NCBI RefSeq assembly: GCF_048771995.1
Contig: NC_133026.1
Span: forward strand, 107,380,001 to 107,444,000
Direction of reading: 5' to 3'
Length of the DNA: 64,000 nt
Source: Taeniopygia guttata
Lineage: Eukaryota; Chordata; Aves; Passeriformes; Estrildidae
Under the pieces are notes generated by a model. That model worked only from the letters and a program-made list of their open reading frames with translations, ran no database searches and was not told the origin of the DNA. The translations under genes were made by a program, and so were the position numbers. Below are positions 35,787 to 46,892 of the stretch, in pieces (position 1 is the first letter of the stretch; each line of letters opens with the position of its first letter).

Positions 35787-35995
35787 GTAATGCATGATTT
35801 TGAAAACTGGTCAGTGTGCTTTACTGCCGTGCTCAGAAACATAATTGCATATTTTATAAAGCATAATTCATATTAGCAGGCTAAGGTAGAGAACAACCTA
35901 GATCTCTTATTTTGCATGGTTTCCATATTACTACATTTTGCAATATGTTTGGCAACATTAGCAATTAAGTACCATCATGACTCTGAGAGGGAATT
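35787..35995. promoter_or_regulatory. Candidate element rich in POU-like sites
   Basis: Within about 200 bases lie TAATGCATGATT (35,788-35,799), 'ataattgcatattttata' (35,841-35,858), 'gcataattcatatt' (35,861-35,874), 'tttgcatgg' and 'ttgcaatatg'. These resemble POU/homeodomain composite sites. The spacing and density exceed what nearby AT-rich DNA shows. Inference only. Confidence 0.3.
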
Positions 35996-37050
35996 AGAAA
36001 TAGCCTGGGTCTGGTCTTCCAGCTCCTCTTGTGCTTCTTTAGAAATATTAAACAAATCTCAAATGGTGTTTGTCTGACCTATCAGACTAATTTTACATCT
36101 TCTTTCTGTAGCTGGGGCAATGCAGAACAGCCAGAGCATGCTGATGACTTTGCCTCATTAATTTTAGTGAGGCAGTGGGTCTGGAGGTTGTTTAATACTT
36201 CTGGACTGAAGCTTTCTCTGCCTCTTTGGAGGCCTGATGAATGCAGTTGGCAGTGCCATGACTAGAGCACCAGTCTTCTGACTAATGCTTCTTGGAGCCA
36301 CACTGAAACACAGCAATGAATGCAGCTATCCAACAATCAAAAAGTACATCCTGTCACCCTTTTATTTCCTTGCTGCGCTTTATGGCCAGCTCGTTTTCAC
36401 AGAAAAAAAATGCTCCATCTTTAGGAGGCAAAAGGGAAATCAGACCCTGTGGGCAATGGTGGAGGAGCAAGTCTGCTCTGCCAGCTTGCAGCGGTCCCAT
36501 GTGGGGCAGTTACCACATGTTTGAATCACTGAAGGAAGTTGTTCTATTTACCTAATTCTTACTATACAAGAGCAGTGCATGAAAGAACCTGTGGGGAAAG
36601 CCTCAGCTGCTGTTACAAGGCTTTTTAAAGTATCTTGCAATGTCAAGAGTCAGTTTGGACCTAGTATACCTTAACTTCATGCTTAAGATCAATGGGGCAA
36701 CCTTAACATAAAAATGAGGAATGCATAACACTATTAATCTGAAAAAGTACTACATTTAATGACATATTACCTAAAATATATTGTCTGCTGGTTTCAAAGT
36801 TAACACAAAAATATAACATGCAGGTGGCTCAGTCTGTGAAAAAAGGTTTATGTCTAGAGGTTGTCCTGGTTGTTACTGGAACAACATCAAACTCTCTTGT
36901 ATCCATAAATATCAGACTTTGGAATGCTCCAGAGCAGGGCCAGCTATAAAAAAAAAAATGTTGTTTGCTATTAAGAAACTTTGTGCACTAGTCAAACAAG
37001 ATAATGGAATTCTAGGAGTTGGCCATGAATACATAATTGCATGAACTAAA
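35996..37050. other. Unique DNA, no gene seen
   Basis: Overlapping plus-strand frames at 36,029-36,555 (about 79 codons each) have no recognisable domain. No repeat apart from A10 near 36,949. Confidence 0.55.
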
Positions 37051-37052
37051 CA

Positions 37053-37072
37053 ATTCTATGATTCTATGATTT
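37053..37072 (+). mobile_element. CR1 3' tail octamers
   Basis: 'attctatgattctatgattt': two perfect ATTCTATG octamers and part of a third, the hallmark 3' terminus of avian CR1. Upstream sequence (to about 36,990) is only vaguely CR1-like, so this is either a severely 5'-truncated insertion or an eroded copy with a spared tail. Confidence 0.6.
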
Positions 37073-37979
37073 CAGCATAGACACTGTAAGGTTTAATATT
37101 AAGAAGGCATCATGGTATTTAACAAGCTATCCTTCTCAAAAAGAAATCAGATTTCAAATATTTTAAACTTATGGTAAACTGAAGTTATCTGGTAGTACTA
37201 ATCATTAATCTGCATTACTGAGATACAAGCCAAACCCATATATTTGTCAGTCCAGGGAAAATCTTGAGTTACTTAAAAACAAACAAACCAAACTAAACCA
37301 AAACATTTTTTTTTGTCAACAATGAACCATTATATGTTACTACAGGAGGTATGAGCTCTGACCCTGCACCAAGCCCAGCCATCTCAAAATTCTACAAGTA
37401 TATGATTACTCAAATCCTTCCTTCTGACTAAAACTTCACATTTATTTTTCAAAATGGATCTTTTGTGCTCCTTCCCCATTATCTGCTCTTACTAACTGAA
37501 AATTGCTAGAAGTGCCAACCAGACCACAGACGGGATGAGACAAAACTCTAACACTTCAAGGTTCAAGTGCCTCTGAGGCAGCAGCAGCCCTCACCAACCT
37601 CCCAAAAGAGCCCATGGGAGACATCTCCACCAGTCAATAGTCACCTGTCAGCCCACTCCTCCCAACCTCACCCCTTCCTACCTGCCAGCTAATGAGGGAG
37701 CTCATTGCAGAGAGGCAGAGTTGCTATGCCCAGAGGCAGCTGCTTTGAATAATGACCATTTACATTGGTATTCTAGTCCTGCTTTTCCTTAAAGCTGAAA
37801 ATGTCGGGGCTTAAGCAGTTAGTTAACTGTCCTTATGCATCCTTATGAGGTTGCGAAGTTGAGCCTATAGGGTTTCTCTTTATGGGTGCTCTTCAAGGAA
37901 AGAAAAGGGGAAAATCGATGAGTACAGAAACTAGCATAAAATTAAATCTTGTGAAACACACAATCCTACATTTATTTAT
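37073..37979. other. Unique DNA with an AAAC patch, no gene seen
   Basis: An A/C tract 'aaaaacaaacaaaccaaac' lies at about 37,276-37,294 and is followed by T9. The block 37,520-37,740 is richer in GC but has no open frame of note. Confidence 0.55.
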
Positions 37980-38003
37980 GCTCATTTAACATGTTAAATG
38001 GGC
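37980..38003. repeat. 18-bp perfect palindrome, 24 bp with one mismatched pair
   Basis: 'catttaacatgttaaatg' at 37,983-38,000 equals its own reverse complement. One mismatched pair (37,982/38,001) is followed by two more matching pairs, giving 24 bases. The centre TTAACATGTTAA could bind a dimeric factor. It sits in smooth AT-rich sequence (about 37,790-38,110) that may itself be conserved. Confidence 0.85.
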
Positions 38004-39600
38004 TATTAGGAGGCCATAATTTTTCCAATGTCTCTGCATAATCCAGACCTCACACTAATACCTCTTTAACACTTCTGGAAAAAGTAAGACAGTAAAGAGA
38101 TTTAAAGTTCATTTGTAACTGGTTTCTGTGAGTAGCAGTGTGCTGGCTGCATGTATATCAATGTGCCTTCCAGTCTTGGAAGTAGAAAAATGGGTGTTTT
38201 CCTCTTAGTATTTGCACCCTGTTAACAGAGTAGTGCACAGTTGTCAGCTCCTCTGAACTGTTTCAGCAGCTATGGGCTGAAAATTGGACAGCAGAGGAAA
38301 ACACAATTCAAACAAAATTGACAACTGTGAAGCAGCATAAATCTGTGTGCTCACTTTGGAGACCCTGCACCTTGTTACCTTTCTGTCGTGATAGGATATG
38401 AGGAAAAATTAGGGACACATCTGGAAGAAGACATAGAAATGACAGGAAAGAGAAGTAAAGGAGCCAGCAGCAGGCAAAGTGGCTTACCAAGTAGTCACAT
38501 CTTGGAGGGTCTCTCTGAGGCCACTTCGCTTGGTGTTTGTACAACTTGAATTGCCTTCCTGAGCCATAGTCCCATTTCTCTCTCCAGATGTTTGTATCTC
38601 TGTTGTCCTTATATACACCAGCTTATCAGTTTTGTTTAGTTTTCTTACAAAAAAGTGAAATAAAACTTAAAAGAAAGGAGAACATCTATCAGTACATAAA
38701 GTGCTTCAGGCAGATTTTCATCTGGAAAAATATTAAGGAATGAAAAGGAATGTATAAGTGAGCTACTATAAACAACAATAAAATGTAGTGATAAAAAGTA
38801 CATGTAAAATAGAGCTGAGCCGATCAGCAGAAAGCCCACAGGTTGCTCCTGCAGCACACAAATGTCCAGCCTGACATTTGAATGCCCAAAATGTCTGTAT
38901 CCTTTGCTTCCTCAGTGCACTGTGAACAGCATTCTTTAACAGTTACTCTAATAAATGGTTTGAGAGAAACACCCTTGTATTTTCCATTGATATGCAAAAT
39001 GTTTCCTAAGAGAAAATAAATAAATCAAGCATGAATAAATTTAGGCTGCTAGATTGTGACATTCTTTAAAAGTGAAAATCTGGGCCAAGAGTCAGCTAAT
39101 GCAACAAATATATCTCCTGAAAAAAAGCAGCCCAACCAAAACCTACCAACTCTGAAAGAAAAGGTATGATACAGAAAATAGTCATAGAAATTGTTCTTAT
39201 TATTTCATTGTATAACTGGCTCCAAAAGGGATCCATTAACATCAGAGCTGAACCTTAACTGTGTCAATCTGTGTCAATTAGTGGCTTCTTAAAACATCCT
39301 TACAAGTTAGTGTTGCTGACTCTGTTCCACAAATGATGTTTAAGAAGAACATAAGATGTATAAAAGAACATAAAGAGTGCATTTCCCCTTAAATTGTGTC
39401 CCCTTATCTGCATCAACAATCCATTTCAAGTAGGAGCAGAAAGAGAAAAAAGAAAAAAAAAAAAAAAGAAACAGAAATAGCAGGTTGTTCTAAAACCTCT
39501 CACCCCTTTCAAAGTTGAGAAACAGGTCAGGAGGCAACACGGACCAGGCTAAAAAGGAAGTCTAGCTCTGCTTACTTTCTTCATGGAGATAGAAAGAATT
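38004..39600. other. Unique AT-rich DNA, no gene seen
   Basis: No gene recognised. A15 near 39,452 in an A-rich purine tract. A small direct repeat 'ctgtgtcaat' occurs twice near 39,258-39,278. Confidence 0.55.
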
Positions 39601-40110
39601 TGCTCAGCAGTTGTGTTAGGTTGCAGGGTTAAGCCAGGCTCCATCCTCTTGGCCATGGCTTCCTGCCTGTGGTGAAACTGCAAGCAAGTTGGTATTTATT
39701 TGCTTTGAATTGGTATCCTACACATGTGGTTTCACTGTAAATGAAGGCTCTCTCTGTGACTGCTGATGTGGTCTTTCCCTTTCTGCTTCTATGGCCCTTC
39801 TTTTGTGGAGGGATTTGGGCAGAACAGCCCTCATTTGGCAGTAGTTGCTGCCGGACCCCACCCTGTGCATGGACACACCTTCTGCCCTAATAAAAGGGTC
39901 GTATTGCAGAAGAGTAATGTGTCCTTCTGCAGGATCACCTGAGTTCTTGCTCTCTGGTGCTGTGGTGCTGGGAGCCCTTCTGCGGGGTATGGGTGGGCTT
40001 GTGGAGTTTGGTCTCTGATTTCTTGGGGAGCAACTATCTGCTACAGGGCAGCCAGTGAGGGGCGCTGGACTCAGTAATGCCAATGTACTCCTTGATGCTA
40101 CCCTTGAAGA
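39601..40110 (+). mobile_element. LTR-like fossil (uncertain)
   Basis: This segment is GC-richer than its flanks and has the layout of a retroviral-type LTR read on the plus strand: a promoter-like upstream part, a poly(A) signal in 'ctaataaaagg' near 39,888, then a GT/CT-rich stretch and a GC-rich block to about 40,070. A 138-codon minus-strand open frame (39,718-40,134) that is Pro/Ser/Arg-rich has no domain and is probably a by-product. No exact terminal TG...CA pair with a target duplication was located, so borders and family are open. It could instead be an unrelated GC-rich unique segment. Confidence 0.3.
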
Positions 40111-41044
40111 AATGTGGAAAATCATATCCTTCACATATCAAGAATCAATCTTACTTATATCAAGGTTAATGGCAAATTTAGAGTTTATTTAAGTAGAAAA
40201 AAGATCAGGTCATGGGCTGCTAGAATTAGAGCTTGGAGCAGAAAAAGACATTGAAAGTTAAAAAGGTGGTTGTGGTTACATGAATATTTTTCCATTGTTG
40301 TGCTGACTGAAACAGCCCTGCAGTCACTTGTTCTTGCCCTATTTGTTACACTGACCCCAGAATTTGTACATGGAGCTAAATTACTTTTCTGTGTGGAAAA
40401 CAAGGAGTTTTGGTGGGGGTTAATTTGCAAATGCATGTAATCCCTTATGTTGTTCATTCTATGCTCCCACATATGCTTTGCAATCATAACAACTGAGGGT
40501 GAAAGGGAACAAGGACAAGTGGCCAGAGACGCTGAGAGTTGCTTAAACTACTTTTAACACCACCTCATTTTACCTTTTTTCTATTTCCATTTTCAGATAT
40601 GAAATGCAAAAGGAAAACTATATCTCATCTTATCTCATCATTGCCATTGCCCAGTCATCTTCTGTCTTTCAGAGATGGCTCTGGGTGGGAGCGCTGAGGG
40701 CCAGTCCATGTAGATGGGGTGACACAACTCTTACCCTAACTGGAAGACAGAAAGTCAGCAAACACCCTCCCAATTGTTCAGACTTGGTGTTCACTGGATA
40801 ATACGTGAATTAACAGCCCACATCTTATCAGCTGGAGTACAATAGCTGCAAATGTGTGGGTCCTCAAGCAAAAATAAAGTGAGCTGCCTTACTTAAGTCT
40901 CTCATGTAGAACCCTGAACTGGGGCAAATTGCCTCAAATTTCTTGGGGCAGACCACTGTGCTGATGCATGGTGACTTGCATCTGAGTCCTTAGTCCAAAA
41001 GAAGCACATTAATATTTTAAAGGACTAGCTCTAAATATTAAGGC
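40111..41044. other. Unique DNA, no gene seen
   Basis: No gene, array or transposon recognised. Confidence 0.55.
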
Positions 41045-41087
41045 ATTAGTCTATATATTATATATATATATATATTATATATATGTC
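41045..41087. repeat. (AT)n microsatellite
   Basis: Imperfect AT/TA dinucleotide run: tatattatatatatatatat, then attatatatatg. Confidence 0.9.
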
Positions 41088-42848
41088 ATCAAGCAACTAT
41101 AATAGGACATTCCCTTCTGGAAATAATACACTGTAAATGACCATGCTGTACATTTTATTTTCCTTCCAGTTTTGCACCTTTTGCCCAGTAACATTCTTGT
41201 TTCTTAACCTTCTTTTAGAAGTGCCATTAATGCCATGGGCCCGTGTACAGCTGCTGTTGCTGCTGTTGGTCCCTCCCCCCAGCTCCTCTGACTTAGCATT
41301 TTGTGAAACCACACTTGGCAGGAAACACACTTTTAGAGGGACCAACTGTAATTTAGACAAAAAAGACCATTAGCTGCACTCAGCAGCAATGGCGAGGCTG
41401 CTATTTTTCTGCTATGTTAAAACAGACCAAGGCCAGGAAGAAATATATTATTTATGTTCACTAAGTTTTGGATAGACAGCTTTTCAAAACTTTTGCAGCA
41501 TTTTGTTCAAATAGATGACAGGCTCTGCTGAGAGATCCTGCTCTGTGGCATAAAGTAGTTAACATTTTACAAGGACCAAGCCACAAATCCACAGATGTTT
41601 TTGTGAGCGCTTCAAAGGAATATGGAATTTTCTAAAATGGGAAGACCATAGCATGTGGCAACCAACAACACCATGGTCTTTGAATTTGATTCCTTCTCCC
41701 TGTAGACTGGATTCCCTCCAGAATTGCCTGTTATCCTCATTAGGACAGAATTACCACTTCCACAGCCAGCCAGCCACACACTCTGGATCTCCTTTTGGAT
41801 CTCAAACTCAGGAGAAAAGCAGAGGTGGCTTTAGGTGATATATTTACTTCTTGTCAAGGCTGGGGGATATTTCTTTTAAAAGTGCAGAACTCTCTGCAGG
41901 TACAGACAAGGTTTCTTGGAATTGTCAAGGTAGACACTTTAAAAAGCTATATGGCTTCTGACAGGAAAAAACAGAAGTTTTCTGTGGGAACAGGGCAGTC
42001 AAAAAGTCTATTCAGTCCCTACTACAGCATTAAGGACAGGTCAAGGATAATGAGCTGTGATTTTAAGAGTCATGTGTAAGAGAAAGATGTAGCAATGTGT
42101 CATTTCAATCAGTGGGAAGGGTATTTGTCTTGTGCCTTCTCAGGGAGAAATCTGTTTCCTCCTGCAGCACCGTCATCTCCTCACAGCAGTTATTGGTCTG
42201 ACCTGGCAGGTTCTGCTCTTGTTTCTGGACCTCTGGAGAAGGGTAAAAGCCCACTGTAGCTTTTGATTTGTTGAGATGCCTGGCTGCAAGACAGCAGACT
42301 GGGCATTGCAATGCAGTGAAAAAAGCCATCAGCAATTAAGCAGAATATTCATGACAGTGATTGAAGATGACTTTATTTCCTGCTGCCTTTGTTTAAAGAA
42401 TGTCCTTTCCATATACTCATAATGTACACGACAAATGACTCCATAGCTGTGGGGGAAATACATAATGCTCTCTGTCTCCACTCCAAGGTTGACCACCAAA
42501 TGATTAAAGCAGTGCTTTTTAAGGTTATTCCCAGGAAGGACTTGCTAACTTCTTTGTTATTGATGTTTATTTGGGCAGTTTTGCCAATGTATGTTATGTC
42601 TGCAATTGAAAAACTTTTTAATCTCATATCTGAACTCATGTGTGTCTGCATATGTAAATATATCTATGTATAAGTAATTTAAAATATTAATTATATTTTA
42701 ATGTCTTTTCTAATGAAGAAATGAATGTGGAAACAAGCATAAGCAAAGGTAAGTGAACACACATTTGTTTTAGCACGAAATCCATTCTCTTTCATTGGAA
42801 AATTGGAACCTTTTGGCTAAATAAATTCTGAGAAAGGTTAGGGTATTT
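41088..42848. other. Unique DNA, one weak exon-like minus frame
   Basis: On the minus strand at 42,105-42,335 a 76-codon frame contains PEVQKQEQNLPGQTNNCCEE followed by MTVLQEETDFSLRRHK, a Gln/Glu-rich helix-like stretch. It is preceded by a pyrimidine run ending in 'cttctccag', which would serve as a splice acceptor. I do not recognise a protein family and no partner exons were found, so it is not called as a gene. No transposon was seen in the rest of the block. Confidence 0.4.
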
Positions 42849-42918
42849 CTTTTTTTTTTTCTTTTTTCTTTTTTTTTTTCTTTTTTTTTTTTTTTTGCCT
42901 GGGAAGGAAGGAAGGAAG
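42849..42918 (+). repeat. Poly-T/C tract with (GGAA)n
   Basis: About 48 bases of T broken by single C (42,849-42,896), then four GGAA units to 42,918. The minus-strand Lys/Glu-rich frame here is a shadow. Nearby, at 42,952-42,986, lies another A/C-only patch. Confidence 0.9.
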
Positions 42919-45900
42919 CACCAGCAGGTATGATCTGTCAGTGCAAATGGAAAACAAACAAACCAAACAAAAACCCAACCAAAACACTCCCAAATGCAAC
43001 AAGTTGGAAGACATTGATCTCAATGGAAAAGAAATGTTCACCGGTTGAAATCTCTCCCAGGAATGTTCCAATGTGGATTTTGTAATGGATTAATCTGAAT
43101 AGAAGTTTTTAAGAAATTATCTGACAATCTGAGCATTTAGCTTTTTCAAGTAGCTTCCCAGGATTACTAGCCTGTTTGAGGTATATGCTCTCTTTTAAAA
43201 TAAAATTCCAGTTATTTTAAAACAGAGCAGAACTAAAAGCACTACAGTCAGCAGATCTGATTACAAATTTAATGGCCCGATTCACCCCTACTCTCCTTCA
43301 ATTTTGGAGCAGTGTGAATCCAGTGCTTTGTATCTTCTCACCCCAGACACAATCTGGACTAGCGCAGCAAGAAACAAATTTCTGGGAGCTTAAGCTTGTT
43401 CCGCTTTATTTGTGTTTTTTTCTGTGGGTTTGTTTTTTTTTTTTTTTTTGAGAGCAGCTGTCTTTGAGATTTGTGATCTTTTCTAAAAGCATGACCATAG
43501 TGATCATAAGGGCTTGGTGAATTTATTAACTCTACTTGATTAAATCCTCCTTTGACTCCATTTTGAAAGAATTAGTTCTGGAACACAGATTTAGATCTCC
43601 TCTACCATGTACTTGCCAGATGTAGGATGAACTTTATAAGCACTTTTATTGCTTTGGACCCAAACAAGAAATATCACAATATGTAGTGTAAACCACTAAA
43701 CCCAGAAGTTAAAAATCATTAAGATTTCTTATTCCAGGCCCTGAACTCTGGAAATGGATTAGCCAATGGTGCCCACCTTCTCTTGCAGTCAAGGAATAAA
43801 TGTGTGATCCCAGCTTGACAGGTAAGTGGTATTTTGATGGATCCATAAGTGGTTATGTGTTATCCCTGAACAGTGTTTTCTTGACTAAAAAACCTTTGTT
43901 GAAGGAGTTTGTATTTTAATCATAGCATCAGGTATTTCTGAAAAGAGATGAAGCTCTCCAATGCAAAGACATCTAAAGGCTGAACATTTGGCTCAGGAAA
44001 AATCAACCTGAACTTCTAAGTTGCGGAAATTATATTTTCATCACATCTACTTAGCTATTAGCAATGTTTTCTTTTGTTTAAATATGATGAAAAGTCTCCA
44101 ATTCTTCTCTTTCCTTTTGTAAGAATTCTTTTTCCCATAGAAATCATTAAGTTAATCCTTGATAATCCAAGAGAAAAAAAAATAGAGGCAGTAGTTCAAG
44201 CTCTTCTGTGTGTGTGTTCAGCAAAATGTGAGACAACTCCACCATTAGAACTCTTGGGTTTCTATCAAAATTCTAATAAATACTATATAATGTATAAACC
44301 CATAAATGTTCACAGCATACGAATGGGCTGCCTCTAGAAATTGCATGGCTTGAGCACAGCATGATTAGATGTAAAGGAAAGGAAAGAATTTGTTATGACA
44401 TTTCAAAGCTTCTTATAGCACAGTACTCTCACCTACACTTGCCAGCCTATTACCACAGGGCTGTGGATTGTTATTTAAAAGGCTTATAAAGGTTTTTATT
44501 TCTTAAAAATAATGATGAAATTAAACATTGTAATTTAAAAATATTTTTTAAATGGAGGTCTTATCTTCTCCCATTCAGTAGCAGTGCCTGACTTAGGAAA
44601 GTGAAGAGGATGTGCATGATTAGCTAATGTCAGATGATATCCTAAATGACACCGTGTAGTGATTAAAACACTACATGGATTTTTCTTAACTTATATTTTA
44701 GTGCTATATAGAGGTGTTAAAATGACAGCTCTGGAGGCTGAGGTCTCCTTTTTGCTCAGCAGTGGACAGAAGACAGGATAATCCTGTCTGCTTCATTCTG
44801 GTCGGTTTTCATCTGTCTTCTACAGCTGCTGTTTGTTTTCCAATCAGCCAAAGCTTGCAGCAAGGATTTCTCAGGACAGTTTAAAATTTAGATTAAAGGT
44901 GGAAGACCACTGGTATCTTTTTACCTAGGAATCCATTGTCTGTAGCTTTTCTTTCTTGAATTCATGGGTGAGTGATCTAGAGGCAGAGACTCATTTTCTT
45001 TGAGTCCTCATAACCTTTGACTTCATTTTTTACCTGCTTTCTAGCTGAAATTGCACCTTATAACATGCAAAGCCTTGCAGGCTGGTTTTGGTGTGAAAGT
45101 GTATTTGAGAAGAAACTGGAAACTGTTTCCACAAGTGCAAAAGCTGATTTACACTTAAACAGACTGTTTATTCAGAAAGGAAGTTTACCTAGGGTAAATG
45201 CTGGGTGGGAATGTTCTTTGAAAGGATGTTAATTGTATCTTGGTTCAAAGAACTCCTTGAAATTCCTGTAATGTAATTATGCTAAGTTAGAGGAAGTGAA
45301 AGGATTGTGTATTGGCAAAAATGCAGTTAAAATCCCAGTTGAAGACATGTGTCAGAAGTGCTATTGATGATAACATTGACACCTGCCTCAGATAACTTCA
45401 AAGTCTGTGCTCTCTGTATGAACCTAAGTTCACTGATCTCAGCTAGCAAAAGGACAAACCCAGACAGAGAAGCCTGTCTGGACCTCCAAGAAGTGCAAAT
45501 GGAGCTATGCCACTTAACAACAGCACATCAAACCCCAGCTCAGCACCTTTCCAGCACAGAGGATACAATGGTGCGCTCCACCAAATGAAACCCAACATCT
45601 GTAGCCCGGCAGCTGTTCATCACAGACAGAAAGGGATCTCTGTGACTATCTGCTTTCTCCATGCTGGTGGGAAAAATGAGATTGCTCTGTGTGAGTTTCT
45701 GAGGAAAGACGGAGTGCAAAAGACAAGTTCCACACTGGTTTCTAAAAGCACTGAGGTTCTAAGGTTTCTGATGTCTTCTGGGCGTGAGTTCTACCCTTGT
45801 AGGGGGCCTTATTCAGACAGAATGGTGGCAGGGTTTTTTCTGTCCCACAAAGTACTTCAGAAATAATAGAGTCTGAACTGATGAATGCACCCAGAACTTT

Positions 45901-46878
45901 ACCTTTGGCAGTAATACTCATTGCTCTGTTAATCACCCAGGGTTTTGTAAACTGCTGTTTAACAAAAATGTTTGTGCGTTTTGAGTCTGCCTTGATAATT
46001 TCTCTCCTTTCAAACATAAATCCCATATTTTATTAATTGCTGCTCTGTTTGCCCAGTTCTGTGAAATGAGAAGTAGAGAAGAGAAGCCCTAAGATCACAC
46101 ACCCTTTTGGGATTTGGCTATGTATTTGAAATAATAAGACTTCTTAGCAGAAGTCCAAATAGAGGAAATATTAATTTCTATTAAATCCATTAATTTCCAT
46201 TCATTTTTATGCTAACCTTTCTTTGGGATTTCAGGTTTTAAAAATAAGGTGGGAAAGGGCTAGATTTTTCTGCCTAAAGCACTTCTATTTAATTGGTTCA
46301 ATGTCTGACCTGTCACAGAGGCTCTACTTTTGGATTCTGGTCCTTTGATTTCCTCCTCTGCATACAAACTGAAACATTCAGTAGTTCCCACCTCAGTCAC
46401 AACCATATTTTCCTTTTTTGAGGAAGTCAGGAATTGGAAAGTTGCAGAGCAGTCTGGGTCTTCCCCAGTTTGGAGTTCCCCTGCAGGTAAGGAACATAAC
46501 AATACCTAGGACTACACAGCTCTTTCAGCTTCTTTAGCAGAGATGCATCTGCCCAGACTCACAATTGTTAAGGGACCCAGGTCCTCACTCTCTAGATTCA
46601 GTCTCTTATTGCTACTCTTCTCATCACTGAGTTCTGTTCATAGCATAACTTAAAAAGTAAGAGCCATGGACTTCATATAAGGAAATAATGGAGGATTTCA
46701 GAATTTAGAATTTTGCAAGGGAACATACTCCTTCTTGGTCATATGGTCTTGCTGTGTGCACACACCAGAAGTGCTTCTGATCTGTTATTCAAATGAATTC
46801 TCAGTGACAAATTAGATATGTGTAGTGAAGAGGAGAAAAAAATATCACAAATGCTCCTATAGTGGAGCTGAAAAATAT
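42919..46878. other. Unique DNA, no gene seen
   Basis: Contains an A/C-only patch at 42,952-42,986 and a T-run at about 43,432-43,449. Open frames include one of 119 codons at 45,507-45,866 (plus) and one of 80 codons at 46,260-46,502 (minus). None has a domain or a recognisable relative. Confidence 0.55.
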
Positions 46879-46892
46879 GGAATCATAGAATC
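46879..46892 (-). mobile_element. Possible CR1 tail remnant
   Basis: 'ggaatcatagaatc' is the reverse complement of the CR1 terminal GATTCTATGATTC. Flanking sequence does not continue into the usual CR1 'ggtttgggttgg' text. This is either a heavily eroded minus-strand tail or a chance match. Confidence 0.3.
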
